Shown piece after piece: positions 23,312 through 35,950 of a stretch of DNA of 64,000 nucleotides (position 1 is the first letter of the stretch; each line of letters opens with the position of its first letter). Source of the DNA: Hippophae tibetana (lineage: Eukaryota > Streptophyta > Magnoliopsida > Rosales > Elaeagnaceae). The notes below the pieces were generated by a model. It was not told where the DNA came from. It made no database searches and saw only the letters and a list, made by a program, of their open reading frames with translations. Made by a program: the position numbers and the translations under genes. The stretch covers positions 47,034,501 to 47,098,500 of the forward strand of contig CM072802.1 of NCBI GenBank assembly GCA_037013495.1, in the 5' to 3' direction.

Positions 23312-23803
23312 CATAATGGAGATCGAGGTACTGATAAAGTTGATGTTCCCAAGTGCTAATAAATATTCTCAAGATCCTAGAAAAATTCTCCAGATCTTAC
23401 ATAAGGAAAAACTTTGGAATATCAAATTGGATGCCAGGAATAATTTAAGTAGAAATTTGTTTTGGTTTAGTTAATTTTGTGTCTTTTATATTTAGCAATT
23501 TATGTTTTAGTAAATTGTTGGCTTTTTTATGTCTTATTTATCATAAGTATTTTTAGTCTTTTATTCTTTAAGGTTGGGTTAGGCCCAATCCACAACTAAG
23601 TAGGCCCATTTCATCTAGGGTTTTTTCTTTTAGGGTTACTTGCTTATAAAGAAGAAGAGCTATGTAATTTAGAGGTAAGAACGAATATCATTAATGAAAA
23701 GTATATTTCACAAAGCTTTTGCTTTGCCTTGTGTTCTTGATTGAATGCTTGAATTCGACTTATCAAAGGGTTCATAGGGTTTTTTGCCTAGGGGTCTGGA
23801 TCA
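23312..23803 (+). mobile_element. 5' LTR of CRM-like element C
   Basis: Homologous in reverse to the B LTRs (32690-33262 and 27258-27690). The left end includes the polyprotein-tail remnant DKVDVPK. It ends in GGATCA immediately before a primer site. The left boundary is approximate. Confidence 0.7.
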
Positions 23804-23805
23804 TT

Positions 23806-23816
23806 TGTTATCAGAG
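23806..23816 (+). other. Primer binding site of element C
   Basis: TGTTATCAGAG, one mismatch to TGGTATCAGAG, complementary to initiator tRNA-Met, two bases after the LTR end. Confidence 0.75.
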
Positions 23817-25040
23817 TCTTGGTTGCTAAAAATAGGTTATCTATCTTCATTTTGAATTCTAAATTTAAAAAAATCCATCCTTTGATTGTTTTCTACATTC
23901 TTGATTGTTTTTGGCATTCTTGAGTCACAAATCTCATAAAAAAGAAGAAATTTCATCCTTCTCAGTCTTATATTTTTTTGTTTAATAGTTTTTCCTTGAA
24001 TTCTTTGTATCTTTTTCTTGTTCTTTATTTCCTTCAATTTATCTTTATTCTTCAAAAAACAAAAGAAAAAAGAAAATAAAAAGGCTTATGTTCAATTTAA
24101 AAAAAATTGATAAAATGGAATTGTAACTTTAAAAGGCCATAACTTTTGACTCGAGTAACAAAACGATTATTATAATAAATCAAATCAAAGCCCGTTTTGA
24201 TTTCATCATGTAAACCGGTTTTCACCTCTATGATTTCAATTTTGGAGCCCAAATTCCTCTAAATAGGTCACTTGCCGAGGTGTTAAAGATTTGCCGCACC
24301 TATTAGTGTTGTTTTCGGTTCTTGTTCATTAGGGTTGTGAATTTTCTATTCATAACAACAATAGTCATAGTTAAAAAAGAAAAAAAAAGAAAAGGAGAAC
24401 ATAGTAGTAGATTGTTCAAGAATCTAATTCTTGTTTTCTTGGTGAATTTTCTTATTCTTGTTCAATAGTCTTTTTTTAATGTCCTCTTTGGTCAAGAGTC
24501 TTTCTTTAGAGTTCTCTTTAGTCAAGATTCTTTCTTTAGAGTCCTATTTGGTCAAGAGTCTTTCTTTAGAGTCCTCTTTGGTCAAAATTATTTCTCTAGA
24601 GTCCTCTTTGGTCAAGAGTCTTTCTTTAGAGTCCTCTTTGGTTAAGAGCGTTTCTTTATAGGCCTTTTATGGACTTTGTTTTTGTCATACTTTTGCCATT
24701 AAGTTTTCACAATTATGAATTTTAAGATTGTCAACAATAAAACGGTTACTTCTTAAGATTAGATGGATTCTTTGATTTTTTTAAGAACACAAAGAAGGTT
24801 GGCATGAGCTTTGAGTTGTAAAAAAGACAGAGAGAGATTGCAAATATAGTTTAAAAAAAAGAGCACAAATAGTGTTAAAAAAAGAGAGTGATAAAAATTT
24901 TATTTGAGGGAACGCGCGAGGGAGTGTTAAAAAGAGAGAGATGGAGAAAATATTGTTACAAAAAAGAACAAAAATAGTGTTAAAAAGAAGAGTGATAATA
25001 ACCTTATTTGAGAGCAAACACGTGAAGGAGTGTGTGTGTT
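23817..25040 (+). mobile_element. Long 5' leader of element C
   Basis: 1.2-kb untranslated leader collinear (inverted) with 31376-32676 of element B. Shared blocks include AGGTTATCTATC, GGCCATAACTTTTGACT, AGTAGTAGATTGTTCAAGAAT and the 30-bp minisatellite. Confidence 0.75.
24462..24665 (+). repeat. 30-bp leader minisatellite (7 copies) encoding decapeptide repeats
   Basis: About seven units of AGTCTTTCTTTAGAGTCCTC plus TTTGGTCAAG. Because the unit is 30 bp, one sense frame stays open and reads SLVKSLSLES repeats. The matching array in B (31725-31925, -) is open in the same sense frame. No ATG begins the frame here. Confidence 0.8.
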
Positions 25041-25044
25041 ATCT

Positions 25045-25380
25045 CATTTTTTTCATGTTGAAAACATGAGTATGGAAGGAGGAAAACAAGAAGAGGTTGA
25101 CTTGAAATTCTTCATCAAATGTTTTCATGACCAATTTAAGAGAATGAATGCAAAGTTGGATGATTAAGAATCCTCTTCTGGTTGTGAATGACATTGAAGA
25201 AGACATAGAGGGCATGAATTTAAGGAAGAAGAAATTGATTCCAATGTGGAAGAGATTGCCAATTTTAAATGGGACAAGAGAGTCCAAGTTAAGGGAAAAA
25301 CAAAAGTGTAAGAAAGTGGAAAATAATAAAGGAGAGAAAAGTGAGCACAAAAGAGAGAAAATTGAGCAAAAATGAGAGAA
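25045..25380 (+). pseudogene. gag N-terminal fragment of element C
   Basis: Translation from about 25060 gives MEGGKQEEVDLKFFI, then CFHDQFKRMNAKLDD, then stops and a charged tail. It is homologous to the - strand piece of element B at 31150-31370 (VDLKFFI...RMNAWLDDLESS). It is cut at about 25382 by the oppositely oriented B LTR. Confidence 0.6.
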
Positions 25381-25382
25381 AA

Positions 25383-27690
25383 GATTGATTTTCTAAGAAC
25401 GTATTGAAGATAATCACATTAGAACCCTAAGGAAACAAAGTCCTTAAAACCCCAATCTTGAGATGCTATAAAGAATGATCACTGATAATTGTACGTTTTA
25501 CAATTATTTTGTCCAATTTATTAATTATAATTGCTATGTTCTTAATGTTTTTAATTAATTTTAAGTTCTTAAATTAATATTTAATGTTATTTTTTAAGGA
25601 ATATATTTTTAGAGAAAATTAAAGAATTTTAAGTGAAAAAAGACTTAATTGTAATTAATAAAAATTGAAAATATAATTTGAATTAAAAGAGGGCTTACTT
25701 GTAAATAACAAAAAATTAAAATTTAATTTGAATAAATACAAAGGGCTTAAATGCAATTATCAAAACTTTTGTTTTTCTACGTAGAGAAAGACCACCACAG
25801 GCATGTTTGTCAACACACCTTATGCACCATCAGATCAGAAAATCAACGGTGAGGATTAGGCGAGTGAGATGCAAGCGCGACAAGGGGGATTGGACGCATT
25901 TCCTAGATGGGACTCTACTCGTCGCACAGAGTGGGGTCCACTTGTCTGCGCAGTCTGGCCCATAGAGTGAGGCCCACCTATCCGCGCAAATAATTTCCCT
26001 CACATGCGTCTCCATCACTCACCATCAGGTCAAAATTTGAACGGCTCAGATCGTGCGTGAGTCCCACACTCCACTCTAGTGGAGGCCAACTGTTACGCAC
26101 AGACGAGTGTGCATATTTCTCATGCGATGTGGTCCACCAAATCCATGTGCATCCTCTCATCCCACCGTGTCTTGTTGTTTATTCTAGCGAATTAGATGTT
26201 GACACGTGGCATGTGTATTGTGAAATAAAAATGCAGGAAATTTCTCTTGCCAAACTATTTTTCCATGCTTGTCTCCCACTTCTACACGCGTGTTTAAAGA
26301 AAATTTTCTGATGTATTTCTTTGTCTCCCCCTTCTACACATGTGTGTAAAAAAATATTGTGTGATATTGTTTTTAGAGAACAGAAGGCATAAAAATTGGG
26401 TTATTATGATTCTGAGAGGAGGGTTGGAAGGTGGAACATGGAGAAGCCATTTTTGGCTTCTGTTGTGGTTTTGCATAGGGAGAAAAATAGAGATAGCAGA
26501 TATGAAATACTTCTAATTCTTTTTGTTGTTCTTAATTTAATATTCCTTAAATGTCTTAATATTTTCGTATTGTAATTTTAATGTTTTCTATGAACTAATT
26601 TATTTGTTCTAGGGTTGCCATGTAACTTATATTATAAAGCTTGGATTTATTATTTTTGAATGATTTATGAGATATTTAATTTGTTTATTTTATTTGCGCT
26701 TAATTCTTTTAATTGTTGGAAGATTAATCAAGTGACCTGTGACACTTAAATAAAATTTGGAAAAAGGAATTTTTTTGTGTTGCTCGTGGAAAGAATAACA
26801 TGTATATATAAGGGATAGGAATATACCTTTATTGTATGTATAACTATTTGAGAACTTTGAACTTAATGAATCTTGGTGAATTTAATTCTCATAGGAATAT
26901 AGTGAATTATTTTAGCGAGATGTGTCTATTTGTTATCGGAAGAGACATATGGATAAATTAGGAGTTCTTGGTTGAAAAATTAAATACGACAACATAAATG
27001 GAGAGAAAATAATATGATTCAAGTGGATTAATTTGGTGAAACTGCAATCCTAGAATGTTCTTATAAACTGCTATAAAAAATTAGTTAGTTAAACTCCATC
27101 CAAAGTTCGATTGTTTGGATAAAATCACATTGAAATAATTTTAGTACTTAACAAATATTATAACAAATCTCTGTGGGATTGATATCTTACTTATCATTTA
27201 TTACTTGTGACCGTGTATACTTACACGTTCATGTTTTCTTAAAGAGACAATAATCACTTCCTTTGATAAGTCAGATTCAGATTCAATCAAGAACAAAAGA
27301 AGACAAAGCAAGAAGGTTTCTGAAATTTTCTTTTCATTAATGAATATTCGTTCTTGCCTTCAAATTACATAACTACTCTTCTATATAAGGAAGAAACCCT
27401 AAAAGAAAAAAACTCTAGATGAAATGGGCCCAATGGGCTTATTTAGTTATGGATTGGGCCTACTCCATTCTAAAAAAAAAAGATTAAAAGACTTAAACTA
27501 AAAAGCCTCCAATTCACTAAAACAATAATTGCTAAACATAAAAGGCCTATATTAGCTAAATCAAAAATATTACTTCCTAAATCAATCTTTGCTCCAAACT
27601 TTATCTTCCTAATCTATCCCTTGAATAAAAAGGTAATACACCATCCTTGGTGAAGTTTTAGAATGTTCGAATTTAGTTTTTGATACTTCT
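25383..27690 (-). mobile_element. Left (3') LTR of CRM-like element B, interrupted
   Basis: Outer piece 25383-25482 matches 32750-32845, and inner piece 27253-27690 matches 32850-33235. The first ~60 bases of the LTR are missing at the junction with element C. The inner end encodes the degenerate polyprotein tail on -. It is split by solo LTR X1. Confidence 0.75.
25483..27252 (+). mobile_element. Solo LTR of unclassified family X (copy X1)
   Basis: 1770 bp, TGATAATTGTACG...GACAATA, with a perfect 5-bp TSD ATCAC at 25478-25482 and 27253-27257. The final CA has mutated to TA. Homology to X2 is strongest at both ends (TTATTAATTATAATTGCTATG; TTACTTGTGACCGTGTATAC). The central GC-richer part (25790-26320) includes an ACACGTGGCA G-box near 26201. 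No coding region. Confidence 0.88.
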
Positions 27691-30600
27691 AGCATAGCCT
27701 CTTTGTATCACACTTCCATGATCAAGCCTTGCAAATATTTCTTCATCCTCTTAATATTTGCCCTAATCATTGGACCGTCAATTCTTTGGAAAGGATCTTC
27801 AGAATATTTGGTAACATCAACTTGATCGGCCTCTTGATCTCCACTATTCCCCTTCATCCTCGAATCACCTACATCAAAGAAAGATAAATTAGCGACATTA
27901 AAAGTTACACTAACATTACCATAGTCACTTGGAAAATCTATCTTGTAGGCATGTGAACCCAAACCCAATCTCCAAGTTCGAAAACAACCTTCAACCGCCC
28001 TTTATTGGCTTGCTTAGCATATTGCTCATTCTTCCTTTCAATGTTGGCCCGAACTCTAAGATGTAAATGCTTCACAAATTTTTCCTTTTTCTTACCATCA
28101 AGATTAGCATGCTCGTGCGTAGGCAAAGGTAAAATATCTATAAGTGTTAAAGGATTAAAGTCATAAACAACTTTAAAAGGAGAAAATAAAGAAGTAGAAC
28201 GAATAGTCTTTTCAATGATATCACGCAGCAAAGTAGTGAGTGTCATATTAACTACAATTTGACCATCCATTTGAGGATGTGTAACAATAGAAAATAACAA
28301 TTTAGTTCCTAGCTTATTCCATAAAGTCCGCCAAAAAATGACATAGGAACTTAAAATCTCTATCACTAATAATTGTCTTAGGCAACCCATGCAAATGAAC
28401 CACTTCTTTAAAGAACAAATCAACAATATGTGTTGCTTCATTGGTTTTAGAACATGCAATAAAATCAACCATTTTACTAAACCTATCAACAACAACAAAG
28501 ATGATATCCTTACCACTTTAAGACCTTGGTAATCTTAAAACCAAATATATAGATCTATAAATCTAAGATTGATTAGACACAGGTAAATGGGTATACAAGC
28601 CATGCAGTTTAACTTTAGATTTTGCTTGCCTACATGTAATGCACTTTTCACAAACAGATTGCACATCATCCTTCATATTAGGCCAATAAAAATTCTCACG
28701 TAAAATATATAAAGTCTTTAGAACATTGAAATGACTCACGAACAGAAAAAATAGGCACACATAGTTTATCTTTCTTGAATAGAAATCCTTCATTCATATA
28801 AAAATCACCAGAAGTACACTTATCACATGGATTCCATACTTGGAAAAACTTAGAATCATTAGCATACAGTTCCTTAAGCAATTCAAAACCAAGTAATTTA
28901 GTTTGCAATGAAGTAGCTAATACATACCTCCTAGATAATGCATCATCCACAACATTGTTCTTCCCAAGCTTGTATTTGATTACATTAGGAAACGTTTATA
29001 TAAACTCCAAACATTTAGCATGTCTTTTATTAAGCTTACCTTAGGTCTTCAAAAACTTCAAACTCTCATGATTAGAATGAATGATGAATTCCCTTGGCCA
29101 AAAGTAATGCTGCCATGTTTGAAGAGTTCTCACTAATGCATAAAGCTCTTTGTCGTAAGTAGGATAATTCAACACTGCCACACTTAGCTTTTCGCAAAAA
29201 ATATGCAATTGTTTGGAATCATGTATTAAAACAGCTCCTATGCCAATCCCTAATTCATCACAATCAATCTCAAAAGATTTATTAAAGTTAGGAAAACACA
29301 ACAAAGGTGCATTTGTTAGTTTATCTTTTCAAGTGTTAAACGCTCGATCTTGCACATTATCCCACTAAAAAATAACATTATTTTTAACAAGTTCATTCAA
29401 AGGTGTAGAAATAGAAATAAAATCTTTAATAAACCTTCGATAAAAACTTGCTAAACCATGGAAACTTCTTACCTCATTCGCATTCTTAGGTGTAGGTCAA
29501 TACCTTATTTCCCTTACCTTTTTTACATTAACACTATAAACCCTATGAACTAATAACAAATCCAAGGAATATGATAGATTCCACACAAAATGTGCACTTC
29601 TTAAGATTAGCATACAACTTGTTCTCTCTCAACACACTAAAAACAACATGCAAGTGTTTCATATGTTCCTATAAAATTTTGCTATAGACTAAAATATTAT
29701 CAAACTAAACTACCACAAATTTTCCCATGAAAGCACGCAAGACATGGTTCATTAACCTCATAAATGTACTAGGTGTATTATTTAAACCAAAAGGCATTAC
29801 TAATCATTCATACAATCCATATTTAGTCTTAAATGTTGTTTTCCATTCATCTCCTTCTTTCTTGCAAATCTAATAATAGCCATTCTTTAAGTCAATTTTA
29901 GAAAAAAAATGAGATCCATGCAACTCATCAAGCATATCATCTAATCTGGGGATATGATGTCTATACTTTATCGTTAACTTGTTAATACCGCGACAATCCA
30001 TACATAGGCGCCATGTTCCATCTTTCTTTAAGACTAAGATGACAGGAACTGAATATGGCCTGAGACTCTCCCTTACAAATCTTTTTTGCTGCATTTCATC
30101 CATTTTCCTTTGTATCTCTTTCGTTTCCTCAAGATTAGCTATGTAACCATGTCGATTTGATATTGCAAATCTGGGGTGTGAAGTCTACTTGATGCTTAAT
30201 TTCTCTCAAAGGAGGTAATCCATAGGGAATTTCTTTAGGAAATGGATCCTCAAAAGTTTGCAATAAAGACATAACAACACTAGACAAAGATGAGTTAAGA
30301 TTGCTAATAGAAAGATAAATATCCTTATACATAAGTACAAGTACATATTGCCTTGCTATCATTGCACTCTTAATCTCTTGTTTTCAACAAATGGACTCAT
30401 TCTTTTATTTTTCTCTCAATTTTGCTCACTTTTATCTCTGTTGGGCACACTTTTATCTCTTTTGTGTTCTATCTTTTGTGCTCACCTTTTTCTATTTTTT
30501 GCTCACTTTTCTCTCTTTTGTGATTTTCTTCCTGCTCACACTTTTTTTTCTCTTGCTATCCTAATCTGGTTCTCATAAGCTTACAAAGGTTTGAGAGGGG

Positions 30601-30990
30601 CTAATATAACTTTTCAATTTTTCATTTCAAATGAGTACCGAGTTTTATACTCATCATGCATCACCCTCCTATCAAACTGTCATGATCGCCCAAGCAAAAT
30701 ATGAGCAACATACATTGGTGCCACATTAAAAATAATCTCATCCTCATACTTTCCAATTGGAAAGGGAACCCAAAATTTTTTTGTTGACATTCACTTCTCC
30801 AAAATCATTTAGCCGTTGTAGCTTGTCTGGTTTGGGATGCTTTTGCCACTTCAAATTCAACTTTTCTACCAACAAAATACTAGCTACATTAGTGCAACTC
30901 CCACTATTAATAATAACTGTGCATACCTTATCCTTCATTGAGCCTTTGTGGGTAAAATATGATCATGATGCTTGTAATTTACTTCAACCA
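27691..30990 (-). pseudogene. pol remnant of CRM-like element B
   Basis: Order on -: protease (NSGSCTNVASILLVEKL, about 30920), linker (LLQTFEDPFPKEIPYGLPPL, 30270), RT (SVPVILVLKKDGTWRLCMDC, then HIPRLDDMLDELHGSHFFSKIDL, 30080-29880), RT active site near 29705 with the YFDD tyrosine codon changed to a stop and the last Asp to Asn, RNase H ([19 protein letters not shown], 29290), integrase zinc domain (28793-28600), integrase core (ISDRDFKFL near 28355; HPQMDGQI, 28275) and integrase C-terminus with tail ending YLQGLIMEV (27708). Frameshifts and stops throughout. It is the most complete CRM-like pol in the window, but not functional. Confidence 0.88.
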
Positions 30991-31375
30991 TAGGTTGTAT
31001 ATTCAGGACTCTCCTTATGACAAGGGAATCACTATGCACAAGTTCTTTCACTTCAACATTAGAACAATCCTTCACTGGTGGTATCTCTTCATGACATAAA
31101 CTGACACTTTCGATTTCTCCATTTGTCTTTAAAACCATGACTTTTTTGTCTCATCTATAGCTTTCTCTCTTTTCCATATTAGAATCAGCTTCTTCTTCCT
31201 TGAACTCAGGCCATCTAAGTCTTCTTTTATGTGATTCAAAACCGGAAGAGGATTCTAAATCATCCAACCATGCATTCATTCTTTTAAAATTGTCATGAAC
31301 AAATATGATGAAGAATTTCAAGTCAACCTTTTATGGTTCTTCTCCTTCCTTACTCATGCTTTCAACCTGTAAAAT
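30991..31375 (-). pseudogene. gag remnant of element B with large internal deletion
   Basis: The N-terminal piece on - (VDLKFFI...FKRMNAWLDDLESSSGFES, 31370-31150) joins directly to the post-knuckle spacer (MVLKTNGEIESVSLCHEE, 31138) that leads into protease. The capsid and CCHC part seen in element A is missing, so B could not make its own particle. Confidence 0.7.
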
Positions 31376-32676
31376 AAAATGAGATAACCCATGCACTCCC
31401 TCACTTGTTTGCTTTCAAATAAGATTGTTATCACTCTATTTTTAAACACCTGTTTTCATTCTTTTTTAACACTATTTTTGTCTCTTTTGTTTTTCAATCC
31501 TTCATGTGTTTGCTCTCAAATAAGATTGTTATCATTCTCATTTTTTAACACTATTTTTTTCTCTCTTTTATTACCACTCAAAGCTCACGCAAACCTCCTT
31601 TGTGTTCTTAACAAAATCAAAGAATCCAATTAATCTCAAGAAGTAGCCATTTTATTGGTAAAAATCTCAAAAATTAGAATTCTAAAAATTTAATGTCAAA
31701 GTATGACAAAAAGAAAGTCCAAAGAAGAATCTAAAGAAAGAAAATCAAAATAAGACTCTAAAGAAAGCCTCTTGACCATAGAGGACTTTAAAGAAAGCCT
31801 CTTGACCAAAGAGGACTCTAAAGAAAAACTTTTGACCAAAGAGCACTCTAAAGAAAGACTATTGACCAAAGAGAACTCTAAAAAAAGACTCTTGACAAAA
31901 GAGGACTCTAAATAAAGTCTCTTGATCAACTATGGTTCCTTTTTTTCAATCAGTCTTGGGAAGCAAAAACAAAATAAAAGGAAAACCAATTTTAATAAGA
32001 ACAAGAAAACTTTGCAAGAAAACAATAATTTGATTCTTGAACAATCTACTACTTTGTTCTCCTTTTCTTCTTCTTTTTTTTTCCTTTTTTTTTATTTTTA
32101 CTGCTACTGCTACTGCTACTATGAATAGAAAATTCACAAAAACAAATTCGCAACCCTAATTAACAACAACCGAAAACAACGCAAAAATGTGTGACAAATC
32201 ATTAACCCTTCGGTTAGTAGTGTAAACGGTAGAATTTGGGATAGAAAATTGCAAGAACAAAGGAAAAGAGAATTTCTTTCTTGTAGGAATCAAAAAGAGC
32301 TTCGATTTGATATATTACAATAGTCGTTCCGATACTCTAGTCAAAAGTTATGGCCATTTAAAGTTACAACTCTAATTTATCATTTTTTTTAAACTACGAA
32401 CAATAGCCCTCTTCTCCTTTTTTTTTTTGAAGAACAAATATAGATAGAAAATAGAAATAAAGAACAAGAAAAAGATACTAATAATTCAAATAAAGCTATG
32501 AAACAAAATCCAAATATAAAAATAATGACAACAAAATTGAATAAGACACAATACTCAAAAGGATGAAACTTTTTTTTGTGAGTTGTGAGTCAAGAATGCA
32601 GAAAAAAATCAAAGGAAGATTTTCTTAAATCTAGAATTCAAAACAAAGATAGATAACTTGTTTTCAACAACCAATA
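31376..32676 (-). mobile_element. Long 5' leader of element B
   Basis: Collinear in reverse with 23817-25040 of C. It contains the 30-bp minisatellite at 31725-31925 and a short TACTGC trinucleotide-type run at 32098-32119. Confidence 0.75.
31725..31925 (-). repeat. 30-bp leader minisatellite of element B
   Basis: Six to seven units of GACTCTTGACCAAAGAGGAC plus TCTAAAGAAA. On - the frame is open over about 77 codons with SLVKSLSLES-type decapeptide repeats, as in C. Confidence 0.8.
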
Positions 32677-32687
32677 CTCTGATACCA
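32677..32687 (-). other. Primer binding site of element B
   Basis: On -, TGGTATCAGAG, a perfect match to the initiator tRNA-Met complement, two bases inside the 5' LTR end. Confidence 0.85.
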
Positions 32688-32689
32688 AA

Positions 32690-35155
32690 TGATGTGGTCC
32701 TTTAGGAAAATAACCTTAAGAATCCATGAACTTATGGAATAGGAACGATTGAATTGCTAAGAGCATGATGAAGATGATTAGATTAGAACCCTAAGGAAAC
32801 AAAGTCCTTAAAAATCTAATCTTGAGACACCATAAAAGATAGTCACTTTATTTGGTAAGTCGAATTCAAACATTCAATCAATAATAAAAGAAGATAAAGC
32901 AAGAGCTTTATGAAATATACTTTTCATTAATGATATTTATTCTTGTCTCCAAATTACATAGCTCTTCTTCTTTATAAGCAAGAAACCCTAAAACAAAATA
33001 GATGAAATGGGCCTAATAGGCCTATTTAGTTATGCATTAGGTCTAATCCAATCTTAAAAAATAAAAGACTAACAGATTTAAAGTAAAAATCACACAATTC
33101 ACTAAAACAAAAATTACTAAATATAAAAGGTCCATAATTAATTAAATTAAAAAAATTACTTCCTAAATTAAACCATGCATCAAATTTAATATTCCAAAAC
33201 TATACCTTGTGTAGGTTCTTGAGAATTTTTAGAATATTTGTAAACATCAACTTGGTTAGCAATGATGAGTGCTCAAAAAGCACTAAAATTACCATGATTT
33301 TATGCACATTAATTGATTAAAAATATATATTTATATGTTTTATCATATATTTATATAAATTTCTCTTTTTCGGAATCACGGGTATTTTTATTGTTTTTCA
33401 GGTATTTTGGTTGAAAAACGTAACTGAAAGACTCAAAGAGGAATACTTGAAGCAATACATCACAAATATATTAATAAATAAATGGAGAAAGGTCAACAAA
33501 TATGGAAAAATTGGACAAAATGGGTCAAAAATGTCAAAAAGGAGAAAATCGTGCCCAGCCGTGCGCGCCTGTCTCCCAATCCGCGCGCGCCCAGCTGCCT
33601 CCACGCGCTCCAATGCCCGTTTTGCCCCATTTTTCACGTGCAGCCACCCCATGACGTTATGCTGATGTCATCAATGACCTCAGCAATTCCATTACGCGTT
33701 TTTACATTTTTTTACTCATTTTTTCTCTCCATCCTCACCTATAAATATCCCTATTCCCTTCATTTCAAAACACACCTTCAACACCTTCAAAACACACTTC
33801 TCTCTTCTTTCTTTCTCTATTTTCTTAGATTTTTAGTTTTCTTTAGTTTTTCTTAGTTTTTAGTTAATTTCTCTTAATTTTAGAGTTCTTACCTTTTTAG
33901 GAAGAACTAGTTATGTTTATGTAATTTATTAGCTTTTTGATTCAATAAATGGGAGTGAAAATTCCGCTTGGAGGTTTTCCAGCAACGGGAATAGCGTCGA
34001 AGTTCTGTAAGGATTTTATTTTCTTTACAGTTATTTTTTATGCTTTATTCTTACATGTTATATTTAATTTGTCTGTGATTAAATTTAACTGTGATGGCTG
34101 TTAATAAACATGATGTAATAATAACGTTGTTATGCTTGCGAAATATTAAATAGGTGAAAATCTCTAAAATGAATTGATTTTGTTTTTATTCAAGATTTTA
34201 TATTAAGAATGTTAGAGAGAAATATATTATTTTTCATTACAGACTTAAACCTGAGAATTAGATTTTAAGGTTTAGTTATCCGGTCTGATTTAGAGTAGTG
34301 CTATTTTATTTGATGGTATAATCGTCCGGTAGTTAGAGTGAAGCTCTATTTCAAACGTTTTTATAAGAATTATTATCTGAAAATGTATTGACAACATGTT
34401 TTCGGTAGTGGTTTTAAAACTTGAAAGTTAGTACTCGGATAACTAAATTCCTAGGTTTAATTTGGACACCTTGAATAAAGTTTAAACTGTCTAACCCCAC
34501 CAAATGTGGCATTTAAATAGTTCATTTTCAATCTCTTAGAAAACAGAATTAATTTAATTAGGCAAATTGGTTATCAACCCCACCCATAGGTGTCAATTGA
34601 TTTGTTTAGTTAACAAAGAATATCTAACCCCACCAAAAGTGGTATTCATACAAAAAAGAAGAATCAATAAATATCAATTCATATCTTTAATAACCTAAAT
34701 AATATGAGCAAGCATAATTAACTTAGTTATTATATCCATAAATACTCCGCCATTATAAATGATAAAATTTGCATGAATGTTTATTGAATCTTTGTTTATT
34801 TTTTATGTAAGTAGATTAAAAACACAAAACCCCAAAATATCGTGACAGGATGTTTAGGATTTAATTTCATTTTTAAAAGTTTGAATAATAAACTAGAAAC
34901 CACATACAGTCTTCCTTAGATCGACCTTGGGAGTATACTTATCATTTTCTACGAAATGATTCGTACACTTGCGATAGTTTTATAAATATTAAAACCAAAG
35001 TATTGCCAAGAATCGGCGATGCCGGTTTTCGCTCATCAAGCACCTCAATCTCTATTATTAATATATCTCTTGTGTAGGATCTTGGGAATATTTGTAGGAT
35101 CTTTAGAATATTTTGTAAACATAAAGTTAGTTAACACCTCATTCTCTATTATCTA
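32690..35155 (-). mobile_element. Right (5') LTR of element B, interrupted
   Basis: The LTR starts (inner end) at TGATGTGG beside the PBS and runs to about 33262, where an Athila-family solo LTR is inserted. It resumes at 35039 with pol-tail remnants: ANQVDVYKYSKNS on - spans 33255-33210, and a second diverged copy of the same ~95-bp tail lies at about 35066-35150. The outer end is approximate. Confidence 0.6.
33263..35038 (+). mobile_element. Solo LTR, Athila family (forward)
   Basis: 1776 bp, TGATGAGTGCTC...GCTCATCA, with no internal region. Flanks AGCAA (33258-33262) and AGCAC (35039-35043) match at four of five bases. TATA box at 33740-33747. Its GC-rich U3 segment is short (about 33548-33615), one of the smallest in the family here. 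Confidence 0.9.
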
Positions 35156-35199
35156 CCCTTACTAGTTGACTATGAAATTATTACTTAGAATTTTTTAAG

Positions 35200-35950
35200 T
35201 TAATAAATTTAAAAATTTTGATTTTTAAAACACCATTTGGACATAATAATACTATCAAGACTCTTAAATTTATAATATAAATTTATAAAATTGGATTTTA
35301 AATATAATGTGTATTATGAGAATTCTAATGTTTAAACTTATGATGTTGAATATATCACTCTATACTTACCACTTGATTATAAAATTGTGACGTCTTTTAG
35401 TTTCTTCACACATATGTACAAAAATTTAATGAATAAAATACGTATGATACATATAATACGAAGGCTTCAACTTACTCTTTATATAGACTCCATAGTTATC
35501 ATGTTATTATAAAGTTATGATTATATTTTTCTCTTAACTCATGTATGAATTAAATTATACTCAAATAAGTATTTTTTAATCGTCATCGTAATCTATTTTT
35601 TAAATTAAATTTATATTATAAATTTTAAAAATTGGATTATTAAAGCACTATCTATACACTATAATAATATCAAGACTCTTAAAGTTGTATTATAAATTTT
35701 AAAATTTCATTTTTAAATATAATGGTTTTCGTCCTTTAAGTAATAGGCTTAAAAATTTAGATTTTTATAACACTATTTGTATACAATGATAATATCAAGA
35801 TTATTAAATTTATAATATTAATTTTAAAAATTAAAAATTTAAATGTAACTAGTACAATAAAACTATCAAAACTTATACTTTATATAGAGTACTATATACT
35901 TATCATACCAATTGTGTTTTTTTTTATATAACTCATATATGAATTAAATA
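35200..35950. repeat. Diverged AT-rich direct repeats
   Basis: Three ~110-bp copies sharing AATATCAAGACTCTTAAA and TTTAAATATAATG blocks lie near 35200-35310, 35615-35725 and 35741-35855. A second block (CTCATGTATGAATTAAAT) recurs at about 35537 and 35932. The rest of 35156-36909 is AT-rich with no gene recognised. Confidence 0.5.

Noticed and set aside
31696..31929. CRISPR-like array (regular 30-bp repeats)
   Set aside because: No unique spacers; it is a head-to-tail minisatellite in a retrotransposon leader of a plant genome.
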